This document shows, piece by piece, positions 7,286-15,826 of a stretch of 64,000 nt of DNA. The notes under the pieces are model-generated. The model was not told the origin of the DNA. It searched no databases and saw only the letters and a program-made list of their open reading frames with translations. The DNA comes from Alteromonas gilva. GTDB lineage: Bacteria; Pseudomonadota; Gammaproteobacteria; Enterobacterales; Alteromonadaceae. A program made the position numbers and the translations under genes. Each line of letters begins with the position of its first letter. The first letter of the stretch is position 1. The stretch lies in the NCBI RefSeq assembly GCF_028595265.1, contig NZ_JAQQXP010000001.1, forward strand, positions 2,294,001 to 2,358,000, in the 5' to 3' direction.

Positions 7286-9666
7286 TGACTACCGACACCA
7301 GCTCTGAGTGCTATCATTGCGGTCTGCCTGCAGATCCTCAAAGCCAGTACCACGCCGTGGTATTAGGCAAGGACCGGGTGATGTGTTGCCCGGGCTGTGA
7401 GGCTGTCGCCGAAGCTATCGTGGATAACGGCCTGGAAGATTATTATCAGTTTCGTACTGAGCCTGCCGCACAAGGTGATGTTAATTTTCAAAATACATTG
7501 TCGAAGTTATCGGTGTACGACGATCCTGCTTTGCAGGAAGATTTCGTTTACGACGACGGTGCTCATAAAGAAATCCAACTGACCGTAGAAGGCATTACCT
7601 GCGCCGCCTGTGGCTGGCTGATAGAGAAACAACTGGCACGGGTGAACGGTATTTCTCAGGTATCAGTGAATGTCTCAGAACGGCGCGCCGCCGTTAGTTG
7701 GTTACCTGACGCTATCCAGTTAAGTGGTATTTTAAACGCACTGAAGAAAATTGGTTACACCGCTCTGCCCTTCCAGCCGGATCAACATGAAGCCTCATAC
7801 CAGAGTGAACAAAAACAGTTTTTAAAAAAGCTCGGCCTTGCAGGACTGATGACCATGCAGGTAATGATGCTGATGACAGGCTTGTATTTTGATTTGTTTG
7901 GCAGTATTGAGCGTGAAACCCGGCAGTATTTTTACTGGGTAGCTCTGGTCCTTACCACACCGGTGGTATTTTACTCGGGCAGTACGTTTTATTTAGGCGC
8001 CATCAAAGCCATCTCGGCGCGCACTGTCAACATGGACGTACCGGTTACCATCGCCGTGTTCGGCACTTATATTGCGGGTTTAAAAGCCACCTTACTGCAA
8101 AGTGGCGAGGTGTACTTTGAATCTATTTGCATGTTTATTTTTTTGCTGTTGCTAAGTCGCTACCTGGAACACCGCTCAAGACACCGCGCTACCCAGATTT
8201 CAGCCAATATGATGCAGTACATCCCTGTTACCGCCCAGCGTCTGGACGCGGATGGCAATATTACCGCCTGTTTGGCCAAGCATCTGCTGCCAGGCGACAA
8301 AGTGGTGGTAAAACCCGGTGATACCATCCCCATCGACGGACGCATAATTGAAGGCAGTTCGGCCATCGATGAAGCCATGCTTACCGGCGAGTTCGAACCC
8401 GTGATAAAACAGGTGGGCGCAACGGTCTATGGCGGTACGGTGAATCAAAAAAGTACCCTTATCGTCGAAGTTCATCAACAACTCAAGTATGCCCTGGTTA
8501 ATCAAATCATCCGCTTGCAATCAACGGCGATGGCAAACAAGCCCAAGGCGGCACAATTAGCCGATACGTTCTCACGGTATTTTGTTGTTGCTGTATTGTT
8601 CATCAGCGCTGCGACCTATACCTACTGGTACTGGCAAGGTAATGACGAGGCATTCTGGATTGCCATTGCGGTGTTGGTGGCTACCTGCCCTTGTGCACTG
8701 GGGCTCGCCACGCCATCAGCACTCACCTGTGCAATGGCCAGGCTCAATAAGCAAGGCGTATTACTCAAACGGGCCGATGCACTCGAACAGTTAACCACTA
8801 TCAGTACTATCGCGCTGGACAAAACCGGTACACTCACCGAGGGTAAGTTCAGCATCGTACAAAGCTGGTATTTAACCGGGCAGGATCCCGCCCATTTGTT
8901 TGCTGTCGCTGCAAGCCTGGAGGCGCGTTCCGAGCACCCAATTGGCAAGGCATTTTCATGTAATAATCTGCTGACTGTGAGCGATTTTGCGGTCAATATC
9001 GGTGGCGGTATCAGCGGTACGGTCAGCAATAAGCAATGGCATCTTGGTTCGGCAGCATTTACCGGCACAGATGCGCAAACAGTGCCTATAACGGCGAATG
9101 TATTCTTAACCTGCGAGGGTCAGTGTTTAGCAGCGTTTGAGGTGGCAGACGGTCTCAAACCGGATACCGCCGCCACGCTGGCATTGCTCAACCAATACAA
9201 ACTAATTCTGCTAAGCGGTGATACGCAGCGAAATGTCGATTCGCTGGCGGCCCATCTGCCCCTGACAACGGCGACTGGTAGCTTAACGCCCGAGCAAAAG
9301 TATCGTGCCGTGCAGCAATTGCAAGCCGCGGGAGAGCAGGTCATGATGCTGGGCGACGGCATTAACGACGCGCCTGTATTAGCCAGCGCCGATGTCTCGG
9401 TAGCGGTAGGTAATGCCAATGATGTAGCCCGTAATGCCGCTGATGTAGTGTTGCTAAGCGACTCCTTGTCTGCCGTACCCGCCCTGCTTGATATCGCTGC
9501 GCGTACCCGCAACAAAATACGTCAAAACATGCTCTGGGCAATCGGCTATAACCTGTTGATCCTGCCCTTTGCAGTATCTGGCCTGCTTTTACCCTGGATG
9601 GCCGTGATCGGCATGTCATTAAGTAGTATCATTGTGGTTTCTAACTCAACGCGATTACTCAAATAA
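7285..9666 (+). CDS. ccoI: Copper-transporting P1B-type ATPase for cbb3 oxidase (CcoI/FixI)
   Basis: A 793-residue heavy-metal P-type ATPase. The N-terminus carries a cysteine-rich segment (CYHCG at 9-13, CCPGC at 34-38) and a metal-binding domain with ITCAACGW (Cys106, Cys109). The membrane part has the transport motif Cys468-Pro-Cys470; the catalytic part has LTGE, the phosphorylated Asp512 in DKTGT, and GDGINDAP. CcoI exports Cu+ to the periplasm for insertion of CuB into CcoN. Start: an in-frame ATG at 7225 lies inside fixH; the ATG at 7285 overlaps the fixH stop (TGATG) and begins directly before the cysteine-rich segment, so I use it. Confidence 0.95.
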   Translation: MTTDTSSECYHCGLPADPQSQYHAVVLGKDRVMCCPGCEAVAEAIVDNGLEDYYQFRTEPAAQGDVNFQNTLSKLSVYDDPALQEDFVYDDGAHKEIQLTVEGITCAACGWLIEKQLARVNGISQVSVNVSERRAAVSWLPDAIQLSGILNALKKIGYTALPFQPDQHEASYQSEQKQFLKKLGLAGLMTMQVMMLMTGLYFDLFGSIERETRQYFYWVALVLTTPVVFYSGSTFYLGAIKAISARTVNMDVPVTIAVFGTYIAGLKATLLQSGEVYFESICMFIFLLLLSRYLEHRSRHRATQISANMMQYIPVTAQRLDADGNITACLAKHLLPGDKVVVKPGDTIPIDGRIIEGSSAIDEAMLTGEFEPVIKQVGATVYGGTVNQKSTLIVEVHQQLKYALVNQIIRLQSTAMANKPKAAQLADTFSRYFVVAVLFISAATYTYWYWQGNDEAFWIAIAVLVATCPCALGLATPSALTCAMARLNKQGVLLKRADALEQLTTISTIALDKTGTLTEGKFSIVQSWYLTGQDPAHLFAVAASLEARSEHPIGKAFSCNNLLTVSDFAVNIGGGISGTVSNKQWHLGSAAFTGTDAQTVPITANVFLTCEGQCLAAFEVADGLKPDTAATLALLNQYKLILLSGDTQRNVDSLAAHLPLTTATGSLTPEQKYRAVQQLQAAGEQVMMLGDGINDAPVLASADVSVAVGNANDVARNAADVVLLSDSLSAVPALLDIAARTRNKIRQNMLWAIGYNLLILPFAVSGLLLPWMAVIGMSLSSIIVVSNSTRLLK

Positions 9667-9675
9667 GGTAGCGAT

Positions 9676-9900
9676 GTGAGTATAATTTACGTATTGATCC
9701 CACTGGCAATAATTCTTGTGGCGGTGGCGTTAGGTATCTTCTTCTGGGCCGTTCGCTCTAACCAGTTTGACGATCTGGAGCGCCAGGGATACAGCATATT
9801 GTTCGACGATGATTTACCCGAAGAGCAGCGTCGCAAAGCCACATCAAGTGAGTCATCATCGACCAAAAAAACGGATTCCACAGCGTCACATAATGAATGA
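9676..9900 (+). CDS. ccoS: cbb3-type oxidase assembly protein CcoS
   Basis: A 74-residue membrane protein with one helix (about 3-25) and the family's NQFDDLERQGYSILFDDD region, followed by a Ser/Lys-rich tail. CcoS is required for cofactor insertion into the cbb3 oxidase. The start is GTG (9676) with AAGG upstream; an ATG three bases before it is followed at once by a stop. The end overlaps the next gene by eight bases. Confidence 0.92.
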   Translation: MSIIYVLIPLAIILVAVALGIFFWAVRSNQFDDLERQGYSILFDDDLPEEQRRKATSSESSSTKKTDSTASHNE

Positions 9901-10561
9901 TTTTGGCTATATCTCGGCGTTTTTAGTGGGCCTTGCAGGCTCTCTTCATTGTGTTGGTATGTGCGGCGGTATCGCCGGCGCTTTGCGCGCTGCAATCCCC
10001 AGCCATAATGCCACGCTGCCTTATATACTCAGTTATAATTTCGGTCGTATAACCAGCTATGCTATTGCTGGCTTTCTCACCGGGGCTTTGGGGCAAATTG
10101 CCCAGGCCTCAGTAAAAAACGGTTTGGCGGTGTTTCAAATACTAAGCGCCGTAATGCTACTGGCTATGGGGCTTTACTTAGCGCAGTGGTGGCGGGGTTT
10201 AGCGCGTATAGAGCGGCTCGGTCAGGGGATATGGAAACGTATTCGCCCACTGTCGAAACGTTTTATTCCGTTTAAAAGTCCGTTATCGGCTTATCCATAT
10301 GGTTTTATCTGGGGCTGGCTGCCCTGTGGCTTAGTGTACTCAACCTTAACCTGGGCGATGGTATCAGGTGACGCGCTGCAAGGCGCGCTAACGATGGCCG
10401 CATTTGGTTTGGGCACCTTACCGGCGTTGATATCGGTGAGTATTGGCGCGGGTTGGTTAATGACACTGTTGCAACAACACAATACTCGTATAATGGTCGC
10501 ATCAGGCCTTATACTTTATGCACTTTTCTTGATTTATCGAACACTAGATAGTATTAATTGA
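9893..10561 (+). CDS. UreH_2/SafE-like polytopic membrane protein of the cbb3 assembly cluster
   Basis: A 222-residue protein with about six membrane helices and the N-terminal motif GSLHCVGMCGGI, typical of the sulfite exporter TauE/SafE-like (UreH_2) family usually found next to ccoS. The family resembles the membrane domain of DsbD; the invariant HC..MCGG residues suggest redox or metal transfer. Its exact role in oxidase assembly is not settled. ATG 9893 overlaps the end of ccoS by eight bases, pointing to coupling. The 3' end runs into the region just before fnr. Confidence 0.85.
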   Translation: MNDFGYISAFLVGLAGSLHCVGMCGGIAGALRAAIPSHNATLPYILSYNFGRITSYAIAGFLTGALGQIAQASVKNGLAVFQILSAVMLLAMGLYLAQWWRGLARIERLGQGIWKRIRPLSKRFIPFKSPLSAYPYGFIWGWLPCGLVYSTLTWAMVSGDALQGALTMAAFGLGTLPALISVSIGAGWLMTLLQQHNTRIMVASGLILYALFLIYRTLDSIN

Positions 10562-10587
10562 GCCAGGCTCAAAAGGGAACGTTTGTT

Positions 10588-11325
10588 ATGACAAAAGGCT
10601 CGGAATTTTCTATTCATTGCCAGAGTTGCAGTTTTAGCCATTTATGTTTGCCTGTTTCACTGAACAAAACAGAAATGGATTCGTTGGATGATATTATTGA
10701 GCGCAAAAAGCCGCTGCATAAAAATGATAAGCTGGTAAAAGCTGGCGATAGCTTTCGTTCTTTATACGCTGTCAGAGCGGGCTCATTTAAATCATTTGTC
10801 ACCAGTAAAGACGGCGAAGAACAAATCATTGGGTTTCATTTCCCGGGTGATATCATAGGTTTTGATGCCCTGCGGGAAAACACCCATCAAAGTTACACTC
10901 AGGCGCTGGAAACCGCTATGGTGTGCGAGCTGCCCTACGAAACACTGGATCAAATGTCGGTGCAATTGCCGAAGTTACGTCATCAGATTATGAGTTTCAT
11001 GAGCGCTGAAATTAAGCATGATCATGATCTCATGATGTTACTCAATAAGCGCACAGCCGAAGAACGCCTGATTTACTTTTTAGCGCACTTGTCAAAACGC
11101 TTCGAAGAGCGCGGTTTTTCGCCCAAACAGTTTAATCTGAGTATGACGCGTAACGAAATAGGCAATTACCTGGGTTTAACGGTTGAAACAATATCCAGGT
11201 TACTCACCCGCTTCCAAAAAGAGAGCATTATCGAAGTCAACGGTAAACTCATTACCATTATCGACTTTGACGCCATGGATAAAAAGCTTCATAGCATGGA
11301 TATTCCCTCTACTACAGTCAGCTGA
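10588..11325 (+). CDS. fnr: Fnr/EtrA-type oxygen-sensing transcription regulator
   Basis: A 245-residue CRP-family activator very close to E. coli Fnr. The [4Fe-4S] ligands are visible: Cys11, Cys14, Cys20 at the N-terminus (HCQSCSFSHLC) and Cys113 in MVCELP. A cyclic-nucleotide-like barrel is followed by a helix-turn-helix (TRNEIGNYLGLTVETISRL) with the Glu and Ser-Arg residues that read TTGAT half sites. ATG 10588 is preferred: AAGGGA lies nine bases upstream, and the protein then starts like other Fnr proteins. It senses loss of oxygen and probably activates the ccoN promoter in this window. An overlapping terminator ends the gene. Confidence 0.95.
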   Translation: MTKGSEFSIHCQSCSFSHLCLPVSLNKTEMDSLDDIIERKKPLHKNDKLVKAGDSFRSLYAVRAGSFKSFVTSKDGEEQIIGFHFPGDIIGFDALRENTHQSYTQALETAMVCELPYETLDQMSVQLPKLRHQIMSFMSAEIKHDHDLMMLLNKRTAEERLIYFLAHLSKRFEERGFSPKQFNLSMTRNEIGNYLGLTVETISRLLTRFQKESIIEVNGKLITIIDFDAMDKKLHSMDIPSTTVS

Positions 11326-11343
11326 TCATGCTGACTGTTTTTT
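11314..11343 (+). terminator. Rho-independent terminator overlapping the fnr stop codon
   Basis: ACAGTCAGC (11314-11322) pairs perfectly with GCTGACTGT (11330-11338) around a seven-base loop that includes the TGA stop, followed by a T run. Confidence 0.85.
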
Positions 11344-11353
11344 ACGCCTGATA

Positions 11354-11367
11354 TTGATCTTACGCAA
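11354..11367 (+). promoter_or_regulatory. Weak FNR-like site upstream of uspE
   Basis: TTGAT-CTTA-CGCAA matches 8 of 10 positions of the FNR consensus, with a poor right half. It lies about 70 bases before uspE, immediately behind the fnr terminator. Possible but unproven. Confidence 0.25.
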
Positions 11368-11434
11368 ACCAGAAACTGGAGAAACAGCGAAACCCGACAT
11401 AAACTCATAATGTACCTTCACAAGGAGCGTCATT

Positions 11435-12352
11435 ATGATTGAATATACCCGTATCCTGGCCATCGTTGAGCCAGAACGCGATACTCAACCTGCTATATCG
11501 CGAGCGTTAGAACTTGCTGCAAGAACCGGTGCATCCATTACCGCGTTTATGACTATCTACGACTTCTCCTACGAAATGACCACCATGTTATCCGGTGAAG
11601 AGCGTGAGGCTATGCGCCAGGCTGTGGTTAAAGAACGAACCGAATGGCTGGCCGCTCAGCTTGCCCCTTACAAGGCCGCTATTGAGGTAGCCGTTGAATG
11701 GAACAACCGCCCCTATGAAGCCATCATAAAGTACGTCATGGCGAAAGACATGGATATCGTTGTAAAGGCAACCCGTTCTCACGACAGCTTGCGCTCAGTC
11801 ATTTTTACCCCTACTGACTGGCATCTGATCCGCAAATGCCCTACCCCTGTGCTACTGGTAAAAGAGCACGACTGGCCGCAGGATGGCAAAATCATTGCCG
11901 CGGTTAACGTCGGCACCGAAGATCGGGAGCATGCAAAGCTCAACGATCGCCTGACAACTATCGCTCAGGATTACGCGACCCTTTTGAGTGGCCATGTTCA
12001 CCTGGCGAATTGTTTTCCCGGCACACCGCTTAACATCGCCATAGAAGTACCGGAGTTTGACCCTGACGCTTACAATGCATCGGTTAAAAATCACCATCTG
12101 GAAGAAATGGAACATCACAGCAAACGATTTTCGATACCTCTGGATAATTGCCATGTGAAAGAAGGACTGCCAGAAAGAGTCATTCCGCAAATTGCCAGGG
12201 ATCTGGACGCCGAGCTGGTAATTATTGGCACCGTAGGCCGGGTTGGTTTATCTGCGGCGTTAATCGGCAATACCGCCGAACACGTTATAGACGAACTCAA
12301 TTGTGATGTACTGGCAGTGAAGCCAGAAGGTTTTGAAAGCCCTATCAGCTAA
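11435..12352 (+). CDS. uspE: Universal stress protein UspE (tandem Usp domains)
   Basis: A 305-residue cytosolic protein made of two Usp alpha/beta domains (about 1-150 and 155-302), the architecture of UspE. The second domain ends with the nucleotide-binding-like GTVGRVGLSAALIGNTAEHVI segment. A strong ribosome site AAGGAG precedes the ATG. The order fnr-uspE-ttcA is also found in E. coli and relatives. UspE proteins promote survival under stress and affect motility and aggregation; the ligand here is unknown. Confidence 0.92.
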   Translation: MIEYTRILAIVEPERDTQPAISRALELAARTGASITAFMTIYDFSYEMTTMLSGEEREAMRQAVVKERTEWLAAQLAPYKAAIEVAVEWNNRPYEAIIKYVMAKDMDIVVKATRSHDSLRSVIFTPTDWHLIRKCPTPVLLVKEHDWPQDGKIIAAVNVGTEDREHAKLNDRLTTIAQDYATLLSGHVHLANCFPGTPLNIAIEVPEFDPDAYNASVKNHHLEEMEHHSKRFSIPLDNCHVKEGLPERVIPQIARDLDAELVIIGTVGRVGLSAALIGNTAEHVIDELNCDVLAVKPEGFESPIS

Positions 12353-12418
12353 AAAGCATGACCAGCGGCAGTTATCCGTTGCAGGCGCGTCTTTTTTCGG
12401 TTCTTTTCTTTACTGAGG

Positions 12419-12448
12419 ATGACGCCTGCTATGCCCTTCACGTATAAT
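12419..12448 (+). promoter_or_regulatory. Sigma-70 promoter of ttcA
   Basis: ATGACG (12419-12424) and a perfect TATAAT (12443-12448) are spaced by 18 bases, 31 bases before the ttcA ATG. Confidence 0.55.
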
Positions 12449-12479
12449 GCCGCCATTGTAATACGGGTCAGCAACTATC

Positions 12480-13409
12480 ATGAGTTTACAGGTTAACAGC
12501 GCTTCTGCCGCCACAAAATCAAAACAAAAATACAGTTTTAACAAGCTACAGAAACGCTTGCGCCGCAATGTGGGCAAAGCCATCGAAGATTTTGCCATGA
12601 TCGAAGACGGCGACAAGGTAATGGTGTGTTTGTCAGGCGGTAAAGACAGCTATACCATGCTTGATGTATTGATGTACCTGCAACGCATCGCGCCAATCAG
12701 TTTTGAAATCGTAGCGGTAAACCTCGATCAAAAACAGCCCGGTTTTCCCGAACACATTTTACCCGGGTATTTAGATAGTCTGTCCGTTGATTACAAAATC
12801 GTAGAGGAAGACACCTACTCGATTGTTAAAGATAAAATCCCCGAGGGCAAAACAACCTGTTCGCTTTGTTCGCGGTTACGTCGCGGCATTTTGTACCGCA
12901 CCGCCACAGAGCTCGGCGCTACCAAAATAGCCTTGGGCCATCATCGTGACGACATGTTAGAAACCCTGTTTTTGAATATGTTTCATGGCGGAAAGCTCAA
13001 ATCCATGCCACCGAAACTGGTCAGTGACGATGGTAAACATGTGGTGATTCGGCCTCTGGCTTACTGTAATGAAGCCGACATCGAAAAATACGCCTCAGCG
13101 GTTGAATTTCCTATTATTCCTTGTAACTTATGTGGTTCACAGGAAAACTTGCAGCGACAGAACATCAAAATGATGTTGCAGGACTGGAATAAGCGTTTTC
13201 CGGGCCGCATAGAGTCAATGTTCAGGGCGATGCAAAATGTCACTCCGTCACATCTTGCCGATAGCAAGCTTTACGACTTTAAAACGATTAAAGCAAGCGG
13301 CAAGCCTGAGCCAGAGGGTGATATAGCGTTCGATACTCCTGAATTTAAAGATGAAAACCGTTCTGTACAACCTGCACAGTCCATCAATATTGTAAACTTG
13401 ACGGAATAG
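12480..13409 (+). CDS. ttcA: tRNA 2-thiocytidine(32) synthetase TtcA
   Basis: A 309-residue PP-loop ATPase. SGGKDS (about 52-57) binds ATP; CSLCSRLRRG and CNLCGSQENLQR supply the cysteines of the Fe-S cluster and sulfur transfer. TtcA thiolates cytidine 32 of several tRNAs. The N-terminal 15 residues are Ser/Ala-rich and not conserved. No clear Shine-Dalgarno sequence precedes the ATG. The next gene starts eight bases downstream. Confidence 0.95.
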   Translation: MSLQVNSASAATKSKQKYSFNKLQKRLRRNVGKAIEDFAMIEDGDKVMVCLSGGKDSYTMLDVLMYLQRIAPISFEIVAVNLDQKQPGFPEHILPGYLDSLSVDYKIVEEDTYSIVKDKIPEGKTTCSLCSRLRRGILYRTATELGATKIALGHHRDDMLETLFLNMFHGGKLKSMPPKLVSDDGKHVVIRPLAYCNEADIEKYASAVEFPIIPCNLCGSQENLQRQNIKMMLQDWNKRFPGRIESMFRAMQNVTPSHLADSKLYDFKTIKASGKPEPEGDIAFDTPEFKDENRSVQPAQSINIVNLTE

Positions 13410-13416
13410 GTGTGTT

Positions 13417-14400
13417 ATGAAAATCGGCATTGCGCTAGGTTCTGGAGCCTCCCGGGGCTGGGCACACATTGGCGTTATCCAGGCACTCGAAAAGCTCGGT
13501 GTTAAAATCGATGTCGTGGCCGGCTGTTCAATTGGCGCCTACGTTGGCTCAGCCTATGCCAGTGGCCGACTTAACGAACTGAAAGAATGGGCCTCCTCGC
13601 TCACAGAATGGCAAACCTTAAGTCTGATGGGAATAGGAATTCGCCGTGGTGGTCTCGCCAGTGGTCAGAAGGTCTTCGACAAGTTGTCGAGTGATTTTTG
13701 TGCCAGTACCTTTGAGTCAATGGAAAAGCCCTTCGCCTGCGTCGCCACTGATTTGTATTCTGGCCGCGAAGTTGTGTTTAATACCGGTGATGTGGGTAAA
13801 TCAGTACAAGCGTCCTGCGCAATTCCAGCCTTGTTTTCGCCCATTGCCTACAATGATCGCTGGTTAGTTGACGGTGCGGTGGTTAATCCTGTGCCGGTAA
13901 ATTTATGCCGGCAGTTAGGCGCTGATTTTGTTATTGCGGTGAATCTTAATGCAGATTTCAGGCCCCTGCGTATTGCCCGGGAAACCGCCAAGCACGCCGA
14001 AACTCAGGAGCGCAATGAACACTTTTTCAAGAAAAGTCAGGATGTTGTACGTCAGTGGTTTTCGCCAGAACCCAAAGACAACAGTAAACAAGCGCCAGGA
14101 ATTTTAAGCGTGATGAGCAGTTCGCTGGAAATCCTACAGGCGCGCGTAACACGATCACGACTGGCCGGTGAGCCGCCTGATATATTAATTGAGCCACCGT
14201 TGTCAGATGTTGGTTTAATGGAGTTTCACCGCTGTGCAGAAATGTGTGAAATAGGCGAACAAGTAGTGATGCGTCTGGCCGAACAGATCCGTTATCAACT
14301 GGTGTTAGACGAGGTGTTGCCTCCCTCATCGGTAGACAACGAGCCTGAAAACCCGGACGAGCCCCCAACCAGCGAGGCGAGGATCCCTACAGAAGACTAG
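13417..14400 (+). CDS. RssA-type patatin-like phospholipase
   Basis: A 327-residue protein with the patatin signature: glycine-rich oxyanion loop GSGASRGWAHIG near the N-terminus, nucleophile Ser38 in GCSIG, and the Asp of the dyad in VDGAVVNP. The fold continues to about residue 275; the C-terminal 40 residues are acidic and Pro-rich and look disordered. It is cytosolic, without a signal peptide, and likely a lipid acyl hydrolase; the substrate is not known for RssA. It follows ttcA by eight bases, so the two are probably co-transcribed. Confidence 0.85.
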   Translation: MKIGIALGSGASRGWAHIGVIQALEKLGVKIDVVAGCSIGAYVGSAYASGRLNELKEWASSLTEWQTLSLMGIGIRRGGLASGQKVFDKLSSDFCASTFESMEKPFACVATDLYSGREVVFNTGDVGKSVQASCAIPALFSPIAYNDRWLVDGAVVNPVPVNLCRQLGADFVIAVNLNADFRPLRIARETAKHAETQERNEHFFKKSQDVVRQWFSPEPKDNSKQAPGILSVMSSSLEILQARVTRSRLAGEPPDILIEPPLSDVGLMEFHRCAEMCEIGEQVVMRLAEQIRYQLVLDEVLPPSSVDNEPENPDEPPTSEARIPTED

Positions 14401-14402
14401 CC

Positions 14403-15038
14403 TTAGTCTTCTGCTACCGCCGTGATCCTAAGCGGAGCGGCGGGTAAATCGAGCGCGTTGCCCTGCTCCAGCCAATCGTTATCAAGAATCAACGTGCCAT
14501 TGATGATGGGCGGCGCTCCCGCAAGGGTTTGGTTAAGTGATTTATCTGCAAACTGAATCTTAAGGCCACTGACCGCCGGCATCATAAAAGAAAGAAAACC
14601 GCCCATATCATCAAAAAACGTATCATATTGCGCTTTAATTAAGGCTAACTCTGCACTGCTGTACTGCTTTTTAACGTACTCAGCGGTGGTCTCAAGCTGA
14701 ACAGACATATCGCACAGATTCGCAGGCTCATCCAAATCGATGACAATGGCTGCGTCTGCCAGCTTAAGCGCCTTTTCTTTAGGCACTAAAAAACGCTGCT
14801 CTGGTGACACCGCTAATGGTAAATCCACTTTCTGGGTGACAATCGTGGCACTATTAATGTGACACAATGCTTTGTTGCGAACATGCATAAAACCAAATGC
14901 AAACTGCAATGCAGAGGTACTCTCATCACCAATTTTACTCACGTGGCTATAAAAGCGCTTGTACTCAACCTCGATCTGTTCGGCCAGGGTTGAGTGACTT
15001 GCAACAAGTAACGGCAGCAGCAATAAAAAACGTTTCAT
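14403..15038 (-). CDS. Secreted DUF2987-like protein
   Basis: A 211-residue protein with a clear signal peptide (MKRFLLLLPLLVASHSTLA, cleavage after about residue 19), so it is periplasmic. Two later cysteines could form a disulfide (in ALCHIN and ANLCDM). Length and pattern fit the DUF2987 family of Shewanella and Vibrio; the family name is from memory and no function is known. The ATG overlaps the stop of the upstream bax-like gene as ATGA, so the two are coupled. Confidence 0.6.
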   Translation of the reverse strand: MKRFLLLLPLLVASHSTLAEQIEVEYKRFYSHVSKIGDESTSALQFAFGFMHVRNKALCHINSATIVTQKVDLPLAVSPEQRFLVPKEKALKLADAAIVIDLDEPANLCDMSVQLETTAEYVKKQYSSAELALIKAQYDTFFDDMGGFLSFMMPAVSGLKIQFADKSLNQTLAGAPPIINGTLILDNDWLEQGNALDLPAAPLRITAVAED

Positions 15039-15826
15039 TCGGTAATTAACTCTTGGTTGTAGCGGATCATACTTTGCAATTCATTAACGTAGGCGGCGCC
15101 ACGTTCTGAGTAACTCATTAGCCCCTCTGCTAAGGCAAGACCGGTAACCGGCAGCTGTGCGCGGCGCAATGATGCTCTGATGTGACGCAGCTCGCGGTAA
15201 GCGCTGTGTCGATTGATATTGCGCATATAGGTATAGGTAGCAATGGATAAGTTAGGGAATTTTGCCACTTCGTGCGATGCACCGCTATTTCGACGCGAGG
15301 GTACAAACCCGCATCCTTTTTGGTAACACCAAAGCCCATAAAAGTTATAACCATCCTGGGCGAAGCGCGACGTTCCCCAGGCAGACTCGTTTGCTGCCTG
15401 CATAAGGACCAGCTCTAACGGCAGAATGTCGACCTTGTTGAGCAAATCAGATATCTGTCGCTCGGCCGGAATATCTTCATCGACACGGTATTCTTCGGCC
15501 AACCAGATAAGCCGCTCGTTATCCTCTTCAGTGAGGTGATTACCTGCGTTAAGACGCCGTTGCAGTGTTTGCAGGTAATGTCGCAAACTCAGCAGGTAAT
15601 TATTTTGTTTCTCAACTTCAGGTTTGAGATAGGCAAAAAATGCCTCTTTTTTTTCTGTGGCGTCTTCGATTGCTTTAAAATTTGGTACCGGCTTTTCGGC
15701 TTGTTCGGATTCTGGTACATCAAGGATGTCCGGCTCTGTTGTACTCGTCATCCAGGCAATGATCACAACTACCGCCATAATAGCAATAGCAATTAATACA
15801 ATCTTGCTGGTTTCCCGTTTATGCAT
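15035..15826 (-). CDS. Bax-like membrane-anchored glucosaminidase (glycosyl hydrolase family 73 type)
   Basis: A 263-residue protein: N-terminal membrane anchor (about residues 9-26), a charged linker, then a glucosaminidase domain (about 125-255). The segment QAANESAWGTSRFA holds the catalytic Glu147 and is typical of E. coli Bax and LytG/FlgJ-type enzymes that cut N-acetylglucosamine linkages in peptidoglycan. I start at ATG 15826, which overlaps the upstream stop by eight bases; an earlier in-frame codon at 15892 would overlap the neighbour by 74 bases. It lies between an unknown membrane protein and a secreted protein, all coupled by overlaps, suggesting one cell-envelope unit. Confidence 0.85.
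   Translation of the reverse strand: MHKRETSKIVLIAIAIMAVVVIIAWMTSTTEPDILDVPESEQAEKPVPNFKAIEDATEKKEAFFAYLKPEVEKQNNYLLSLRHYLQTLQRRLNAGNHLTEEDNERLIWLAEEYRVDEDIPAERQISDLLNKVDILPLELVLMQAANESAWGTSRFAQDGYNFYGLWCYQKGCGFVPSRRNSGASHEVAKFPNLSIATYTYMRNINRHSAYRELRHIRASLRRAQLPVTGLALAEGLMSYSERGAAYVNELQSMIRYNQELITE

Noticed and set aside
8622..9515. Open frames of 130-150 codons on the minus strand within ccoI
   Set aside because: They shadow a P-type ATPase whose motifs span the same bases; no ribosome site or family signal.
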